From Sphingomonas sp. AR_OL41 (GTDB taxonomy: Bacteria > Pseudomonadota > Alphaproteobacteria > Sphingomonadales > Sphingomonadaceae): a stretch of DNA of 64,000 nt. A program made the position numbers and the translations under genes. Shown in pieces: positions 12,231-21,284 of this stretch. The first letter of the stretch is position 1. The number at the start of each line of letters is the position of its first letter. The notes under the pieces are model-generated. The model ran no database searches and was not told where the DNA came from. It was given only the letters and a program-made list of their open reading frames with translations. The stretch is taken from positions 1-64,000 of the forward strand of contig NZ_JARYTI010000012.1 in the NCBI RefSeq assembly GCF_029911635.1. The letters run 5' to 3'.

Positions 12231-13205
12231 TCAATTTCCCCCCTTGCCGGCCTGAAGGCTCGCGGCGATCGTCCCCAGCAACCGATCGACCTCGGCAAGC
12301 GACACGCCGCCCTTGCCGCCGAGCTGATCCTGCTCGGCGATCAAGGCATCGAGCGCGGCGAGCGACGCCTGGTAGCGCCCCTGTATTGCGACCGTCTCGG
12401 CCGCCGATTGTGCCCGCGCGGTGTCGATCGTCGCCGCCCGCAAGGCCGGCGAGTTCGCGATCATCCCGTCGGCGCCGGGGTTCAGCGTCACGCCGAGCGC
12501 GTTGACCATCGGCTGGAGCAATGTCGTGCCGGGGATCAACCCAGCCTGAAACAACGCGATCTTCGCGGCCGATCGCTGCTGCTCGGTCGATGCCGCGACC
12601 GTGTCGAAGACGAAAGCTTCCTGCTTGAGTCCGTCATGGAGGCGCTGGGCGATTTCGCGCAATTTCGCGTTCGCGGCGAGAATGCGATGGCGCTGGCGGC
12701 TGTCGGCGATGATTCCCGCCACGTCGCCCGCCAGCGCGACGACCGGTGCCGGGATCGGCGCCTTCGCCAGGGCGAAGACGTTGCCGGCAAAATCATTGAC
12801 CGCGCTGACCGCGTCGTTGGTCGCCGAGGTGGCGTCGGCGCGCGCGTCGTAATCGGCCTCCTGCTTGAGCGCGCCATAGGCCTGGCCCAGCGCGCCGAGC
12901 GCCTTCGCGCGCAAATGGATGACCTCGGCGAGCTTGCGCCGCTCGTCGAACAGATGCTGGTCGATCGGGACCGACACGCCGCAATTCGCCGGGACAGCAC
13001 AGATTTGCCAGCGCTGGGTGAACGCCTCGGTGACGTCGGCCGAGGTGACGTGCGCGGCGAGCGTGTTCACATCGCTTTGCAGCGTGCCGGTTGCCTTGAT
13101 GCCGGCATCGGCGATCAGACCGGCGTCGGTGCGCGGCGCGGTGGCGCACCCCGCGAGCGACATCGCCGCGATGGCGAGGGCAAGAGTCGTGATTGGCGAC
13201 CGCAT
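12231..13205 (-). CDS. Helical lipoprotein of unknown function
   Basis: The 324-residue protein begins MRSPITTLALAIAAMSLAGC, a signal peptide with lipobox LAGC and probable lipidated C20. The mature chain is Ala-rich and helical. One short Cys-bearing segment (QICAVPANCGVSVPID) may form a disulfide. The order is lipoprotein gene then small coiled-coil gene, three bases apart. No motif shows an enzymatic role. Confidence 0.6.
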   Translation of the reverse strand: MRSPITTLALAIAAMSLAGCATAPRTDAGLIADAGIKATGTLQSDVNTLAAHVTSADVTEAFTQRWQICAVPANCGVSVPIDQHLFDERRKLAEVIHLRAKALGALGQAYGALKQEADYDARADATSATNDAVSAVNDFAGNVFALAKAPIPAPVVALAGDVAGIIADSRQRHRILAANAKLREIAQRLHDGLKQEAFVFDTVAASTEQQRSAAKIALFQAGLIPGTTLLQPMVNALGVTLNPGADGMIANSPALRAATIDTARAQSAAETVAIQGRYQASLAALDALIAEQDQLGGKGGVSLAEVDRLLGTIAASLQAGKGGN

Positions 13206-13428
13206 CGATCATCTCCCGTGTCGCCTCAATCATCGCGCACACGCGGCGCGAATGCCAATGGTGATGACTATCGAAACGGTTCGAGTCGCCGTGTGGCCTG
13301 ATCCGGGCAACATGTGGCGGTACGGATGATCGACGTCGCGGCCGTGGACATTCCGCCATCCGATCTGCAAGTTGCAGCAGTGACTTGGGAGGATGCGCCG
13401 TTGCGGGGCATCGCAAGGGGGGCGGACG

Positions 13429-14085
13429 ATGTGGCAGTTGATAGCAATGGCGTTGGCATTGCCCGTGGTCGCACCCGCGCCGGCGCCCGCGCCGCCACCG
13501 TCGGTCGACTTCTCCGTCGGCGGGGTTGCGCTGACGATGCCCTTGCCGCCTGGTTATTGCATCCCGACGGGGAGGGACGCTGCGGTCGCGCAACTCGTCG
13601 CTGCGGGTGACAAGGGTGCAGTCACCCATGCCACGCTGAAACAATGCGATGGCAGCATTGGCGCCGGGGTCAACGACTATACGCTGATCAAGACGCCGAC
13701 CTCGATGCTGATGCCGGTCGTGGACCGCCCGACGCTGATCAAGGAATTGGGTGCCGAGTTCGACAATCCCGTTGCCGTGGCCGACATGAACACGGGCGAC
13801 GCGGGAGCCGATCTCAGCCAGGTTCTCGGCACCAAGGTCGAAATCAAGGGCTTGATCAAGCCGCTCGGCCATGACGATGTCTGCGCTTACATGGGTGGGC
13901 AGGTCAATGTGACGGGCGCGGGCATCAGTTACCTCCAGCCAACCGGCGTGTGCATCACATCGGTCGGCGGCAAGGTCGTGACGATCGCTCGTTACGGCAA
14001 GGACCTCGCCCCGGCTGCGATCGCCACCCTGTTGCGCGCGGCGCGCGCCATTGCCCTGAGCATGCGTACGGTTAGAGCAAAATAA
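13429..14085 (+). CDS. Exported protein of unknown function
   Basis: The 218-residue protein starts MWQLIAMALALPVVAPAPAP, a signal peptide followed by a short Pro/Ala linker. The body is mixed alpha/beta with two copies of an L-I-K segment and three cysteines. I do not recognise a family. The ATG at 13429 has a strong purine-rich ribosome-binding site (AAGGGGGG) and is preferred over a start 36 bases upstream. It is divergent from the helical lipoprotein gene with a 223-base gap in which I see no gene. Confidence 0.6.
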   Translation: MWQLIAMALALPVVAPAPAPAPPPSVDFSVGGVALTMPLPPGYCIPTGRDAAVAQLVAAGDKGAVTHATLKQCDGSIGAGVNDYTLIKTPTSMLMPVVDRPTLIKELGAEFDNPVAVADMNTGDAGADLSQVLGTKVEIKGLIKPLGHDDVCAYMGGQVNVTGAGISYLQPTGVCITSVGGKVVTIARYGKDLAPAAIATLLRAARAIALSMRTVRAK

Positions 14086-14086
14086 G

Positions 14087-14106
14087 CGGCGCCGGGGGAG
14101 GCGCCG
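14087..14106 (+). terminator. Hairpin after the exported-protein gene
   Basis: A perfect seven-base stem CGGCGCC / GGCGCCG with a six-base loop begins two bases after the stop codon and is followed by ACCGTTTG. The T-run is weak, so it may be a pause or RNA-end hairpin rather than a full terminator. It lies between convergent genes. Confidence 0.45.
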
Positions 14107-14162
14107 ACCGTTTGCCAGCCTGTCGCCCCCTCGCCATGTCTCACCGACGCGGCGTTCGCCAA

Positions 14163-15497
14163 TCAGTGGCCGGTGGTGCTCGGGACACCGCCGGCGCCGG
14201 TGTCCCGATCGTCGCGCCGATAGACCACGCCGCCCTTCATCACGAAGGCGACATGTTCGAGCCGCGTCACGTCGGCGAGCGGATCGCCGGCCACGGCGAT
14301 GATATCGGCGAGGCGTCCAGCCTGTACTGACCCGATATCGGCGCTGTCGCCGATCAGGTCGGCGGCGTTGCGCGTCGCGGCGAGGATCGCGTCGCTGGGT
14401 GTCATGCCGGCCTCGACCATCAGCGCGAACTCGCCCGCATTGCGGCCGTGCGCGACGAGTCCCTGGTCGGTGCCGAACGCGATCTTCACCCCGGCCTTGT
14501 AGGCGGCGGCGAGGTTTGACTTGAGGTGCGGCGCGACGGCGAGTGCCTTGGCGGCGGATGACGGCGGCAGCTGCTCGGGATGGGTCTTGGCGATCTCGTA
14601 GACGCGCTGGCCGATCAGCAGCGTAGGCACGAGATAAGTGCCGTGGGTCTTGAACAGCGGATAGCTTTCGGGCCCGGCATAGCTGCCATGCTCGACCGAA
14701 TCGACGCCCAGCGCGACGGCATGGGCGATCGCCTCGCGGCCGTGAATATGCGCCGCGACCTTCATGCCCAGCGCGTGGGCGGTATCGACCACTGCGGTGA
14801 TCTCGGCGTCGCTCATCAGTTGCAGCGCAGGATCGTCATTGACCGACAGCACGCCGCCCGACGGCATGATCTTGATCAGATCGGCACCGCGCCGGCGATG
14901 ATCGCGGACGATGCGGATCGCGCTGTCGACCCCGTCGACCAGCGCCTCGTTCCACTGTGGTTGCGAGAGTGCCGGGTCGAGTCCGGAATGGGAGTCGCCA
15001 TGCCCGCCGGTCGGGCCGAGCGGCGCGCCCGAGACCCATAAACGCGGCCCGGCGATTTCGCCGCGCGCGATCGCGCGCTTCATCGCGACGACGAGATCGG
15101 TCGCCCCGCCGACGTCGCGCACGGTGGTAAAGCCCGCCTCAAGCGTGGCGCGGGCATAGGCCGGTGTCTTGTAGGCGGCATCGAGATCGGTCTGGGTGAC
15201 CATCTCGTGCACTGGGTCGCCGCCGTCGAACTGGCTGGTGATATGGACATGGGTGTCGATCAGGCCGGGCAGCACGGTGGCGGTCGACAGGTCGATCACC
15301 TCGGCGCCCGCCGGGGCGCTGAAGCCCGGCGTTACCGCGACGATGCGATCGTCATGGATCACGATCGTCACCTGGTGACGCGGCGCATTGGCCGTGCCGT
15401 CGATCAAGGTCCCGGCATGAATCACGACGTCCTTGGCATCAGCCGCCATCGCCACGGTCGTCAGCAGCGCGGCCGTCGCGCAGAGCAGTGCTTTCAT
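14163..15497 (-). CDS. Exported amidohydrolase-superfamily metallohydrolase (prolidase/imidazolonepropionase-like)
   Basis: The 444-residue protein has a signal peptide (MKALLCATAALLTTVAMAADA) and then the amidohydrolase fold. The metal ligand motif H-V-H follows GLIDT; further conserved positions are AAHIHGREAI, DSVEHGSY and FGTDQGL, and the C-terminus shows the family's ADIIAVAGDPLADV. Related exported enzymes cleave Xaa-Pro or other dipeptides or N-acyl amino acids. The exact substrate cannot be read here. Upstream in-frame codons run far into the ada gene on the other strand, so the ATG at 15497 is chosen because it opens the signal peptide. Confidence 0.85.
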   Translation of the reverse strand: MKALLCATAALLTTVAMAADAKDVVIHAGTLIDGTANAPRHQVTIVIHDDRIVAVTPGFSAPAGAEVIDLSTATVLPGLIDTHVHITSQFDGGDPVHEMVTQTDLDAAYKTPAYARATLEAGFTTVRDVGGATDLVVAMKRAIARGEIAGPRLWVSGAPLGPTGGHGDSHSGLDPALSQPQWNEALVDGVDSAIRIVRDHRRRGADLIKIMPSGGVLSVNDDPALQLMSDAEITAVVDTAHALGMKVAAHIHGREAIAHAVALGVDSVEHGSYAGPESYPLFKTHGTYLVPTLLIGQRVYEIAKTHPEQLPPSSAAKALAVAPHLKSNLAAAYKAGVKIAFGTDQGLVAHGRNAGEFALMVEAGMTPSDAILAATRNAADLIGDSADIGSVQAGRLADIIAVAGDPLADVTRLEHVAFVMKGGVVYRRDDRDTGAGGVPSTTGH

Positions 15498-15626
15498 GAT
15501 CGCCCCTTTCGAAAGCCCGTGCGTAGAAGCTGAACCTGTCCCCCGCAACAAGCACGCGTTGCGGCGCCCCGCTTTGACCGCAATCCTCGGGATGTGGCGA
15601 CCGGCGCTATGGCCTATATCCGGGGC

Positions 15627-16664
15627 ATGACGCACGACATCACCATCGATCCCGATCTGGCCTGGGCGGCCTTTACCGCGCGCGACCGCGCTCAGGACGG
15701 CCGCTTCGTCGGCGCGGTGAAAACCACCGGCATCTATTGCAAGCCGAGCTGCCCGGCGCGCCACCCGAGGCGCGAGCATGTCAGCTTCTACCGCGACGGG
15801 GCCGAGGCGCGCGCGGCGGGATATCGCGCCTGCCTGCGCTGCAAGCCCGACGAGGTCGGCCGCGACCGCGTCGCGGTGGCGCGCGCGGTGGCGATGATCG
15901 AGGCGGCCGAGGACGTCATCGCGCTCGACGATCTCGCCGCGTCGGTCGGCTATGCGCCGCACCATTTTCACCGCCTGTTCAAGCGCGCCACCGGGGTGAC
16001 GCCGGCAGCCTATGCCCGCGGCCTCAAGGCGCGGCGCGTCGGCCAGGCATTGATCGAGGAGGCCAGCGTGACGCAGGCGATTTACGAGGCAGGCTATTCC
16101 GCGCCGAGCCGATTCTACGAAGGCGGCGCCCGGCGCCTGGGCATGACGCCGAGCGCGTGGCGCAAGGGCGGGGCGGGGGTGACGATCCGCTGGACGATCG
16201 CCGATACCAGCCTTGGCGCCATGCTCGTCGCCGCGACCGACAAGGGGTTGTGCCGCGTGTCGTTCGACGAAGACGAGGCGGCATTGCGCGCGCGTTTCCC
16301 GCATGCCGAGATCATGCCAGGCGGCGGCGCGCTGGCCGATCTCGCGGCCAAGGTCGTCGCCTCGGTCGAATCGCCCGAGCGCGACCAGGACCTGCCGCTC
16401 GACGTGCAGGGCACCGCGTTCCAGGAGGCGATCTGGCAGGCGCTGCGGCAGATCCCGTTCGGCGAGACGCGCAGCTATGCCGAACTCGCCGCGCTTGCCG
16501 GGAGCCCCGGCGCGGTGCGCGCAGCAGGGTCGGCGTGCGGTGCCAATCATGTGCCGATCGTCATCCCCTGCCACCGCGTGCAGAGCAGCGACGGCAGTAT
16601 CGGCGGCTATGCCTATGGTGTTGATCGCAAGTTGACGCTGCTCAAGCGCGAGGGCGTGGCATGA
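15627..16664 (+). CDS. ada: Ada: bifunctional DNA methylphosphotriester/O6-methylguanine methyltransferase and regulator
   Basis: The 345-residue protein has all three Ada parts. The N-terminal zinc domain has cysteines at 38, 42, 69 and 72, the same numbers as in E. coli Ada, where C38 takes the methyl group. An AraC-type helix-turn-helix follows (about 85-180, with PHHFHRLFKRATGVTPAAY). The C-terminal O6-alkylguanine transferase has the acceptor C315 in IPCHRV. It repairs alkylated DNA and activates its own regulon. The stop overlaps the DUF1203 gene by ATGA. The start is set so that the conserved N-terminus begins at residue 1; no clear ribosome-binding site was seen. Confidence 0.93.
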   Translation: MTHDITIDPDLAWAAFTARDRAQDGRFVGAVKTTGIYCKPSCPARHPRREHVSFYRDGAEARAAGYRACLRCKPDEVGRDRVAVARAVAMIEAAEDVIALDDLAASVGYAPHHFHRLFKRATGVTPAAYARGLKARRVGQALIEEASVTQAIYEAGYSAPSRFYEGGARRLGMTPSAWRKGGAGVTIRWTIADTSLGAMLVAATDKGLCRVSFDEDEAALRARFPHAEIMPGGGALADLAAKVVASVESPERDQDLPLDVQGTAFQEAIWQALRQIPFGETRSYAELAALAGSPGAVRAAGSACGANHVPIVIPCHRVQSSDGSIGGYAYGVDRKLTLLKREGVA

Positions 16665-17131
16665 GCGGCTTTGTGTTGCGCGGGCTCGATCCCGCGCCCT
16701 TTGCGCCGCTGTTCGACTTGGATGACGAGGCGCTCGCCGCCCGCGCTGCGCGCCGCGTCGTCGCCACGAGCAAGCCCGGTTATCCGTGTCGGGTGTCGCT
16801 GGTCGACGCAGAACCGGGCGAGGCGCTGATCCTCGCCAATTTCGAGCATCTGCCGGTCGCATCGCCATTCCGGTCGCGCCACGCCGTCTATGTCCGCGCC
16901 GATGCCGCGGAGCCGGCGGAATATCGCGATTCGCTCCCCGACCAGTTTCGCACGCGCACCCTGTCGCTACGCGCGTTCGACGATGGCGGGATGATGGTCG
17001 ATGCGGATCTCGCCGATGGGCGCGAGGCCGAGGTTACGATCCGGCGCATGCTGAACGACCCGCAGGTCGCCTATCTCCATGCTCATTTCGCCAAGCCCGG
17101 GTGCTTCGCGGCGCGCATCGACCGCGGCTGA
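16661..17131 (+). CDS. DUF1203 family protein
   Basis: The 156-residue protein matches the pattern of DUF1203 (YPCRVSLVDAEPGEALILANFEHLPV, SPFRSRHAVYVR, and a C-terminal YLHAHFAKPGCFAARI). The function of this family is not established. It overlaps ada by four bases and must be translated with it, which hints at a link with alkylation response, though this is inference from position only. No signal peptide is seen, so it is probably cytoplasmic. Confidence 0.8.
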   Translation: MSGFVLRGLDPAPFAPLFDLDDEALAARAARRVVATSKPGYPCRVSLVDAEPGEALILANFEHLPVASPFRSRHAVYVRADAAEPAEYRDSLPDQFRTRTLSLRAFDDGGMMVDADLADGREAEVTIRRMLNDPQVAYLHAHFAKPGCFAARIDRG

Positions 17132-17199
17132 GCAGCGGCAAAGACGTTGCGATCCCCGGCGGGTGAGTTATGCTGCTACGACACAGTGGAGCGGGCAGC

Positions 17200-18075
17200 A
17201 TGACGACGAACCAAGCCGCAGCGGGCACATTGGCCAAGATCGCCGGCCATCCGATGTTTCGCCTGCTGGTTGCCTTCGCCTTCATCGTCGGTGCCTTGTT
17301 GATCTCGCGCGGCGTGGGCAAGCTGATCGGGCCGCATCTGGGGAATGCCCGCGCGGTGATCGTCGCGAGTTGCGTCGCGGCGATCTTCGTCGGCGCCTAT
17401 GCGTTGTTCTGCCGCCTGATCGAACGCCGGCCGGTGCGCGAATTCGCGCTGCGCGGCGCGCCGATCGAGCTGGCCGGGGGAATTCTCACGGGGCTGCTGC
17501 TGTTCTCCGCTGTCGTCGCGGTGATCGCGATCCTTGGCGGCTATAGCGTGATCGGCACGCGCGGACCGGCGGTCCTGTTGCCGGCGCTAGCCATCGCCAT
17601 CGTCTCGGGCTTTACCGAGGAGATCATCTTTCGCGGCTGGTTCTTCCGGCTGGTCGAGGAATGGCTCGGCACGTGGATCGCACTGGCATTGTCGGCGGCG
17701 CTGTTCGGCGCGCTTCACCTTAACAATCAGAACGCCACACTGCTCGCCGGTGCAGCGATCGCGCTGGAGGCGGGGATCATGCTTGCCGCGATCTACCTCA
17801 TCACGCGGCGGCTGTGGGCGGCGATCGGCGTGCATGCGGCGTGGAATTTCGCGCAGGGCGGGATCTACGGGATCGCGATCTCGGGCAACGCGACCGACGG
17901 TATCTTGCGGCCGCGCATCACTGGCCCCGACCTGCTGACCGGTGGCGCGTTTGGTGCCGAGGCGTCCTTGCCCGCGATTATCGTCGCGACCGCATTCGGC
18001 ATTGCCCTGGTGATGGTCGCCTATCGCCGCGGTGGCTTTGTCGCGCCGTTCTGGCGACGACCCCGCATCGTCTGA
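17200..18075 (+). CDS. CPBP-family intramembrane metalloprotease
   Basis: The 291-residue membrane protein has about eight hydrophobic segments and the three CPBP (Abi/CAAX) motifs: EEIIFRGWFF with the paired glutamates, HLNNQNA in the next helix, and HAAWNFAQG. These are the proposed active-site residues of the Rce1-like prenyl protease family. Bacterial members often serve in immunity to peptides or in membrane-protein processing; the substrate here is unknown. The ATG at 17200, after GGAG, is preferred to one at 17170. Confidence 0.85.
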   Translation: MTTNQAAAGTLAKIAGHPMFRLLVAFAFIVGALLISRGVGKLIGPHLGNARAVIVASCVAAIFVGAYALFCRLIERRPVREFALRGAPIELAGGILTGLLLFSAVVAVIAILGGYSVIGTRGPAVLLPALAIAIVSGFTEEIIFRGWFFRLVEEWLGTWIALALSAALFGALHLNNQNATLLAGAAIALEAGIMLAAIYLITRRLWAAIGVHAAWNFAQGGIYGIAISGNATDGILRPRITGPDLLTGGAFGAEASLPAIIVATAFGIALVMVAYRRGGFVAPFWRRPRIV

Positions 18076-18082
18076 CGGCGCT

Positions 18083-19624
18083 TCAGCTGCCCGATTTCGG
18101 TTTGGGCGTGTCGCTCTCTTCGGTGACCTGGACATTGAGCGGATCGCCGGTCGCGCGTCCTTCCAGGATGTCGAGCATCTTAAGCGCGCGTGCCGATCCG
18201 CTGCCGCCATGCGGGTCATAGGCAAGCGGCTTGAGCATGCGTGCGGCAGTCTGCTTCTGGCCGTGCATGATCAGGTCATAGACATAGGTCATGCGCGCGC
18301 CGCCATCCTGCGGTACGATCTCGACCGCCCGCGCGAGCGCGGCGCGGCCGGCGTCGGACGGCGGCTGCTGCGCGATGCCGAAGCTTTCGTAAAAGGCGAG
18401 TAGCGGCAGCGGATCATTGGCGTCGAGCTGGTTGGCGGCGAGTACCTCGCTCTTGCCGGCGGCGATCAGCGCCGTGCGCTTGTCGCCCTCGGCGCTCTTC
18501 GCCCGCTCCAGCCGCACCGCGCCGAGATAATAATGCGCCCGCGCATTCTGTGGGGCGAGCGCCACCGCGCGTGCCGCTTCGCGCTCTGCCGGGTCGAGCA
18601 GTCCGGCATCGAGGTCGACTTGCGCCGCGAGTTGCTGCGCGGCCGCGCCGTCGGGGAATGCCGCCGCCGCCGCCTCGACCCGCGCCGCAAAGGCCTTGGC
18701 GGCATCGGGCTTCATCGTCTTGGTAAATTCAAGCGCGTAGGGAAGCATTGCCGCTTCGTCGGGTGCTAAAGGACGGATCGTCACGCCGCGCGCAATTTCG
18801 GGCGGAATCGGTGGCTGTCGATAGGTGAAGCTCGCCGCTTCGAGATATTTGTCGAGATCGCGGTCGAGCCCGCGCGGGTCGCCGAAGACCTTGGCCGCCT
18901 CGCTCGGCGATGCGCCGGCGTTGAAGGCGGTGAGATAGGCGGCGAGCTGACCGTGCCGCGCCGGATCGAAGGTCAGATAATGCGTCAGCAGCCAGCTCGA
19001 CCCGTAGAATCGCGCTCGCTCTTCGTCGCTGAGATCCTTCTGCTGCACCGACACCAGCCGCGACGCCTTGATGTGGAAGGAGGATAGATCGAGCTCGTAG
19101 CGACGATGGTCGGCGACCTTGCCATAGCTGATCAGGCCGGGCTTTTCGAACGAGGCCGTCGAGACCAGCTCGGCCCAACCTTCGACATACCAGGCAGGGT
19201 AGGCGGAGGGGAAAAATTGCAGCATGAAGTGATGCGCATATTCGTGGAACAGCACGACCTGCGGCGAGAAGCTGCTGTCGTCCCCGCCGGTGTTCTGCGG
19301 CGTGATCGCGATCGGTCCCGCCGCCAATGAACGATAGAAGCCCGCGACATTGCTGTCGGGCTTTTCCATGTAGCTCTGCACCGTCTTGACGCCGGCGACG
19401 ACATAGACGCGGACCGGATAGGGGTGCGCTTCCTCGCGGACACCGGTCGCCATCAGCATCAGCGCATGAACCGATTCGAGCCGTTCGGCGAACTTGCGCA
19501 GCCTGGCATCGGAATCCTGCGAATAGATCAGGAAGTGTTTGGTCCGGGCCTCGTGCCAGTCGGCCGCGGCCGGTGCCGCCACGCCACAGAGCAACGCTGC
19601 GATCGCGGCCAGAATTGCGCGCAT
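18083..19624 (-). CDS. Exported TPR protein with HExxH zinc-protease motif
   Basis: The 513-residue protein has a signal peptide (MRAILAAIAALLCGVAAPAAA). An N-terminal domain holds the zinc motif H127-E-Y-A-H131 followed by EGWAEL, which could supply the third ligand, as in gluzincins. The C-terminal half is helical with TPR-like repeats (AREAARAVALAPQNARAHYYLGA). The layout resembles DUF1570-type proteins, but I cannot confirm the family. It may be a periplasmic peptidase. The start at 19624 (ATG) is preferred over TTG at 19630 because GGGGG lies just upstream. Confidence 0.7.
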   Translation of the reverse strand: MRAILAAIAALLCGVAAPAAADWHEARTKHFLIYSQDSDARLRKFAERLESVHALMLMATGVREEAHPYPVRVYVVAGVKTVQSYMEKPDSNVAGFYRSLAAGPIAITPQNTGGDDSSFSPQVVLFHEYAHHFMLQFFPSAYPAWYVEGWAELVSTASFEKPGLISYGKVADHRRYELDLSSFHIKASRLVSVQQKDLSDEERARFYGSSWLLTHYLTFDPARHGQLAAYLTAFNAGASPSEAAKVFGDPRGLDRDLDKYLEAASFTYRQPPIPPEIARGVTIRPLAPDEAAMLPYALEFTKTMKPDAAKAFAARVEAAAAAFPDGAAAQQLAAQVDLDAGLLDPAEREAARAVALAPQNARAHYYLGAVRLERAKSAEGDKRTALIAAGKSEVLAANQLDANDPLPLLAFYESFGIAQQPPSDAGRAALARAVEIVPQDGGARMTYVYDLIMHGQKQTAARMLKPLAYDPHGGSGSARALKMLDILEGRATGDPLNVQVTEESDTPKPKSGS

Positions 19625-19692
19625 AACCAACCCCCAATATGCCGGCGGTTCAGCGCCTTGCAGGGCTCAGTCTAGGCGATTCCCCGCCCGAC

Positions 19693-21228
19693 TCAATGGC
19701 CATCCGGCCGGCAGGCATAGACGATCTTCTCGTTGGGGTAGGTCGGTAGCTGCGTGCGCATCGCGGCCTGTTGCTGCGAAAGGTTGGCGCGCGCAGCCTC
19801 GTCGGTCGAGCAGGCCTTGAGCGTCACCTGCGCGCGAATCTTGCGCAGCGCGTCCATCTGCCCGGCGGCGAGAAAATAGCGCATCGAGACATAGCTGCGC
19901 GTCGCCGGGTCGAACTGCAGCACCGAGACGGTCTGCTCGTCCGACGGTACCAGAACGCGGTCCCATTTGCTGCCATTCTCGGCATATTGGGTGCGGCCAT
20001 TGACGCAGCCGGCCGCGCCCCAGTCGAGATTGAGATCGGCGACGGCGGTCGACACGACGCGGCTGCGCTCCGGCACATAGGTGCAGACGAGCTTGCCGAT
20101 CGCGGCGTTTGAATAGACCGGCGCGGTCGCCGTCGCGACGGGGGCCGGGGCCAAAGCGAGCGCGCCGCTTGGGCGAAGGAAGAACACCACGCCCGACGCG
20201 ACCAGCAACAGACCGCCGCCGGCCAGCGCCCAGATCGCCTCGCGCCGCCGGTCCTTGACCTCAAGCAGGCCCGCTCCGCCGATCGCCAGCGCCCCCGCGA
20301 CCAGCAGGACGGCGGCAATCGCGATGACATTTTCACGGCTGCGCTCGGCATCGTCGCGCGCCGTGGCCAGCGCGGCCTCGCGCGCGAGCGCGTTCTTCGC
20401 CAGCGCCTCACGCCGCGCGAGATCGGCATCGGCCTTGGCGCGCGCCTCGACGTCGCTGTCCTGCTTCATCAGTTCGGCCATGCTCGTGCAGGCGGTGCCG
20501 AGCGCGACATATTTCTGCTTGGCCTGGGCAAGAAAGCTGGCGAGCTCCGAATCGGCGATGGCGAAGCCGAAGCTGCTGTCGCCTTCCGCCGCCTGGGTGA
20601 TCGCCGAATTGACCCCGATCACGCGCCCGCAGGGATCGAGCAGCGGCCCGCCCGAATTGCCGCGCGCGATGCCGGCGGTGTGCAGCAGCACCTGCGTCCC
20701 CGACAGCGCGCGGCGCCCCGAGAAGACGCCCTCGGAGCGGATCGGGCTGAGCGGGTGGATGTAATCCGCCGCCGATTGCGCCGTCGCGACGTCGACATTG
20801 CCGGGATAACCGAGCGCGGTGACCGGATTGCCCTCCTCGACCGGCCCCGAATATAGCGCCAGCGTCGGCAGGTGCGTGCCGGTGAACTCGATGATCGCGA
20901 GGTCGCGCGCCATGTCGATCGCGATGACCTTGCCCTGATAGCTTTTGGCGCCTTCCGACGGGACGATGCCGATCACGACATTGTCGGGATAGCGCTTGGC
21001 CAGCTCTACGACATGCGCGTTGGTCACGATGCGGTTGGGCGCAATGGCGAAGCCGCTACCATGGCCGAAGCCGACGACCTTGTCGTCGACCATCGCCACC
21101 GTGACGACGCGCACGACGCCGCGCCCGGCGGCGGAAATATCGTCGGCGCGCGCGACGCCGGCAAAGCCGGTCAGCGCCGCCAGCAGGAGAAGCCACCGCA
21201 TCATCGGTCGGACCATGTCGTGCACCAT
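19693..21228 (-). CDS. Trypsin-like serine protease with C-terminal membrane segments
   Basis: The ~511-residue protein has a signal peptide and an S1-type protease domain with an apparently full triad: H72 (TNAHVV), D109 (ARDLAI) and S192 (GNSGGP). After it come a charged Ala-rich helix (residues about 235-275), two hydrophobic segments (AIAAVLLVAGALAIGGAGLL; WALAGGGLLLVASGVVFFL), and a Cys-bearing C-terminal domain. The protease and C-terminal domain would be on the periplasmic side, making a HtrA-like quality-control protease without PDZ domains. The exact start is uncertain: ATG at 21228 or 21216, with no clear ribosome-binding site. Confidence 0.8.
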   Translation of the reverse strand: MVHDMVRPMMRWLLLLAALTGFAGVARADDISAAGRGVVRVVTVAMVDDKVVGFGHGSGFAIAPNRIVTNAHVVELAKRYPDNVVIGIVPSEGAKSYQGKVIAIDMARDLAIIEFTGTHLPTLALYSGPVEEGNPVTALGYPGNVDVATAQSAADYIHPLSPIRSEGVFSGRRALSGTQVLLHTAGIARGNSGGPLLDPCGRVIGVNSAITQAAEGDSSFGFAIADSELASFLAQAKQKYVALGTACTSMAELMKQDSDVEARAKADADLARREALAKNALAREAALATARDDAERSRENVIAIAAVLLVAGALAIGGAGLLEVKDRRREAIWALAGGGLLLVASGVVFFLRPSGALALAPAPVATATAPVYSNAAIGKLVCTYVPERSRVVSTAVADLNLDWGAAGCVNGRTQYAENGSKWDRVLVPSDEQTVSVLQFDPATRSYVSMRYFLAAGQMDALRKIRAQVTLKACSTDEAARANLSQQQAAMRTQLPTYPNEKIVYACRPDGH

Positions 21229-21284
21229 ATTCGCGCTGTCGGGCAATTTGACGACCCGTTCAAGCGCCTTGCCCGCGCGGTGCC

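Noticed and set aside
14163..16868. A 901-residue version of the amidohydrolase
   Set aside because: The longer frame runs through ada on the opposite strand. The signal peptide start at 15497 is a better fit, and the extra 457 residues have no domain.
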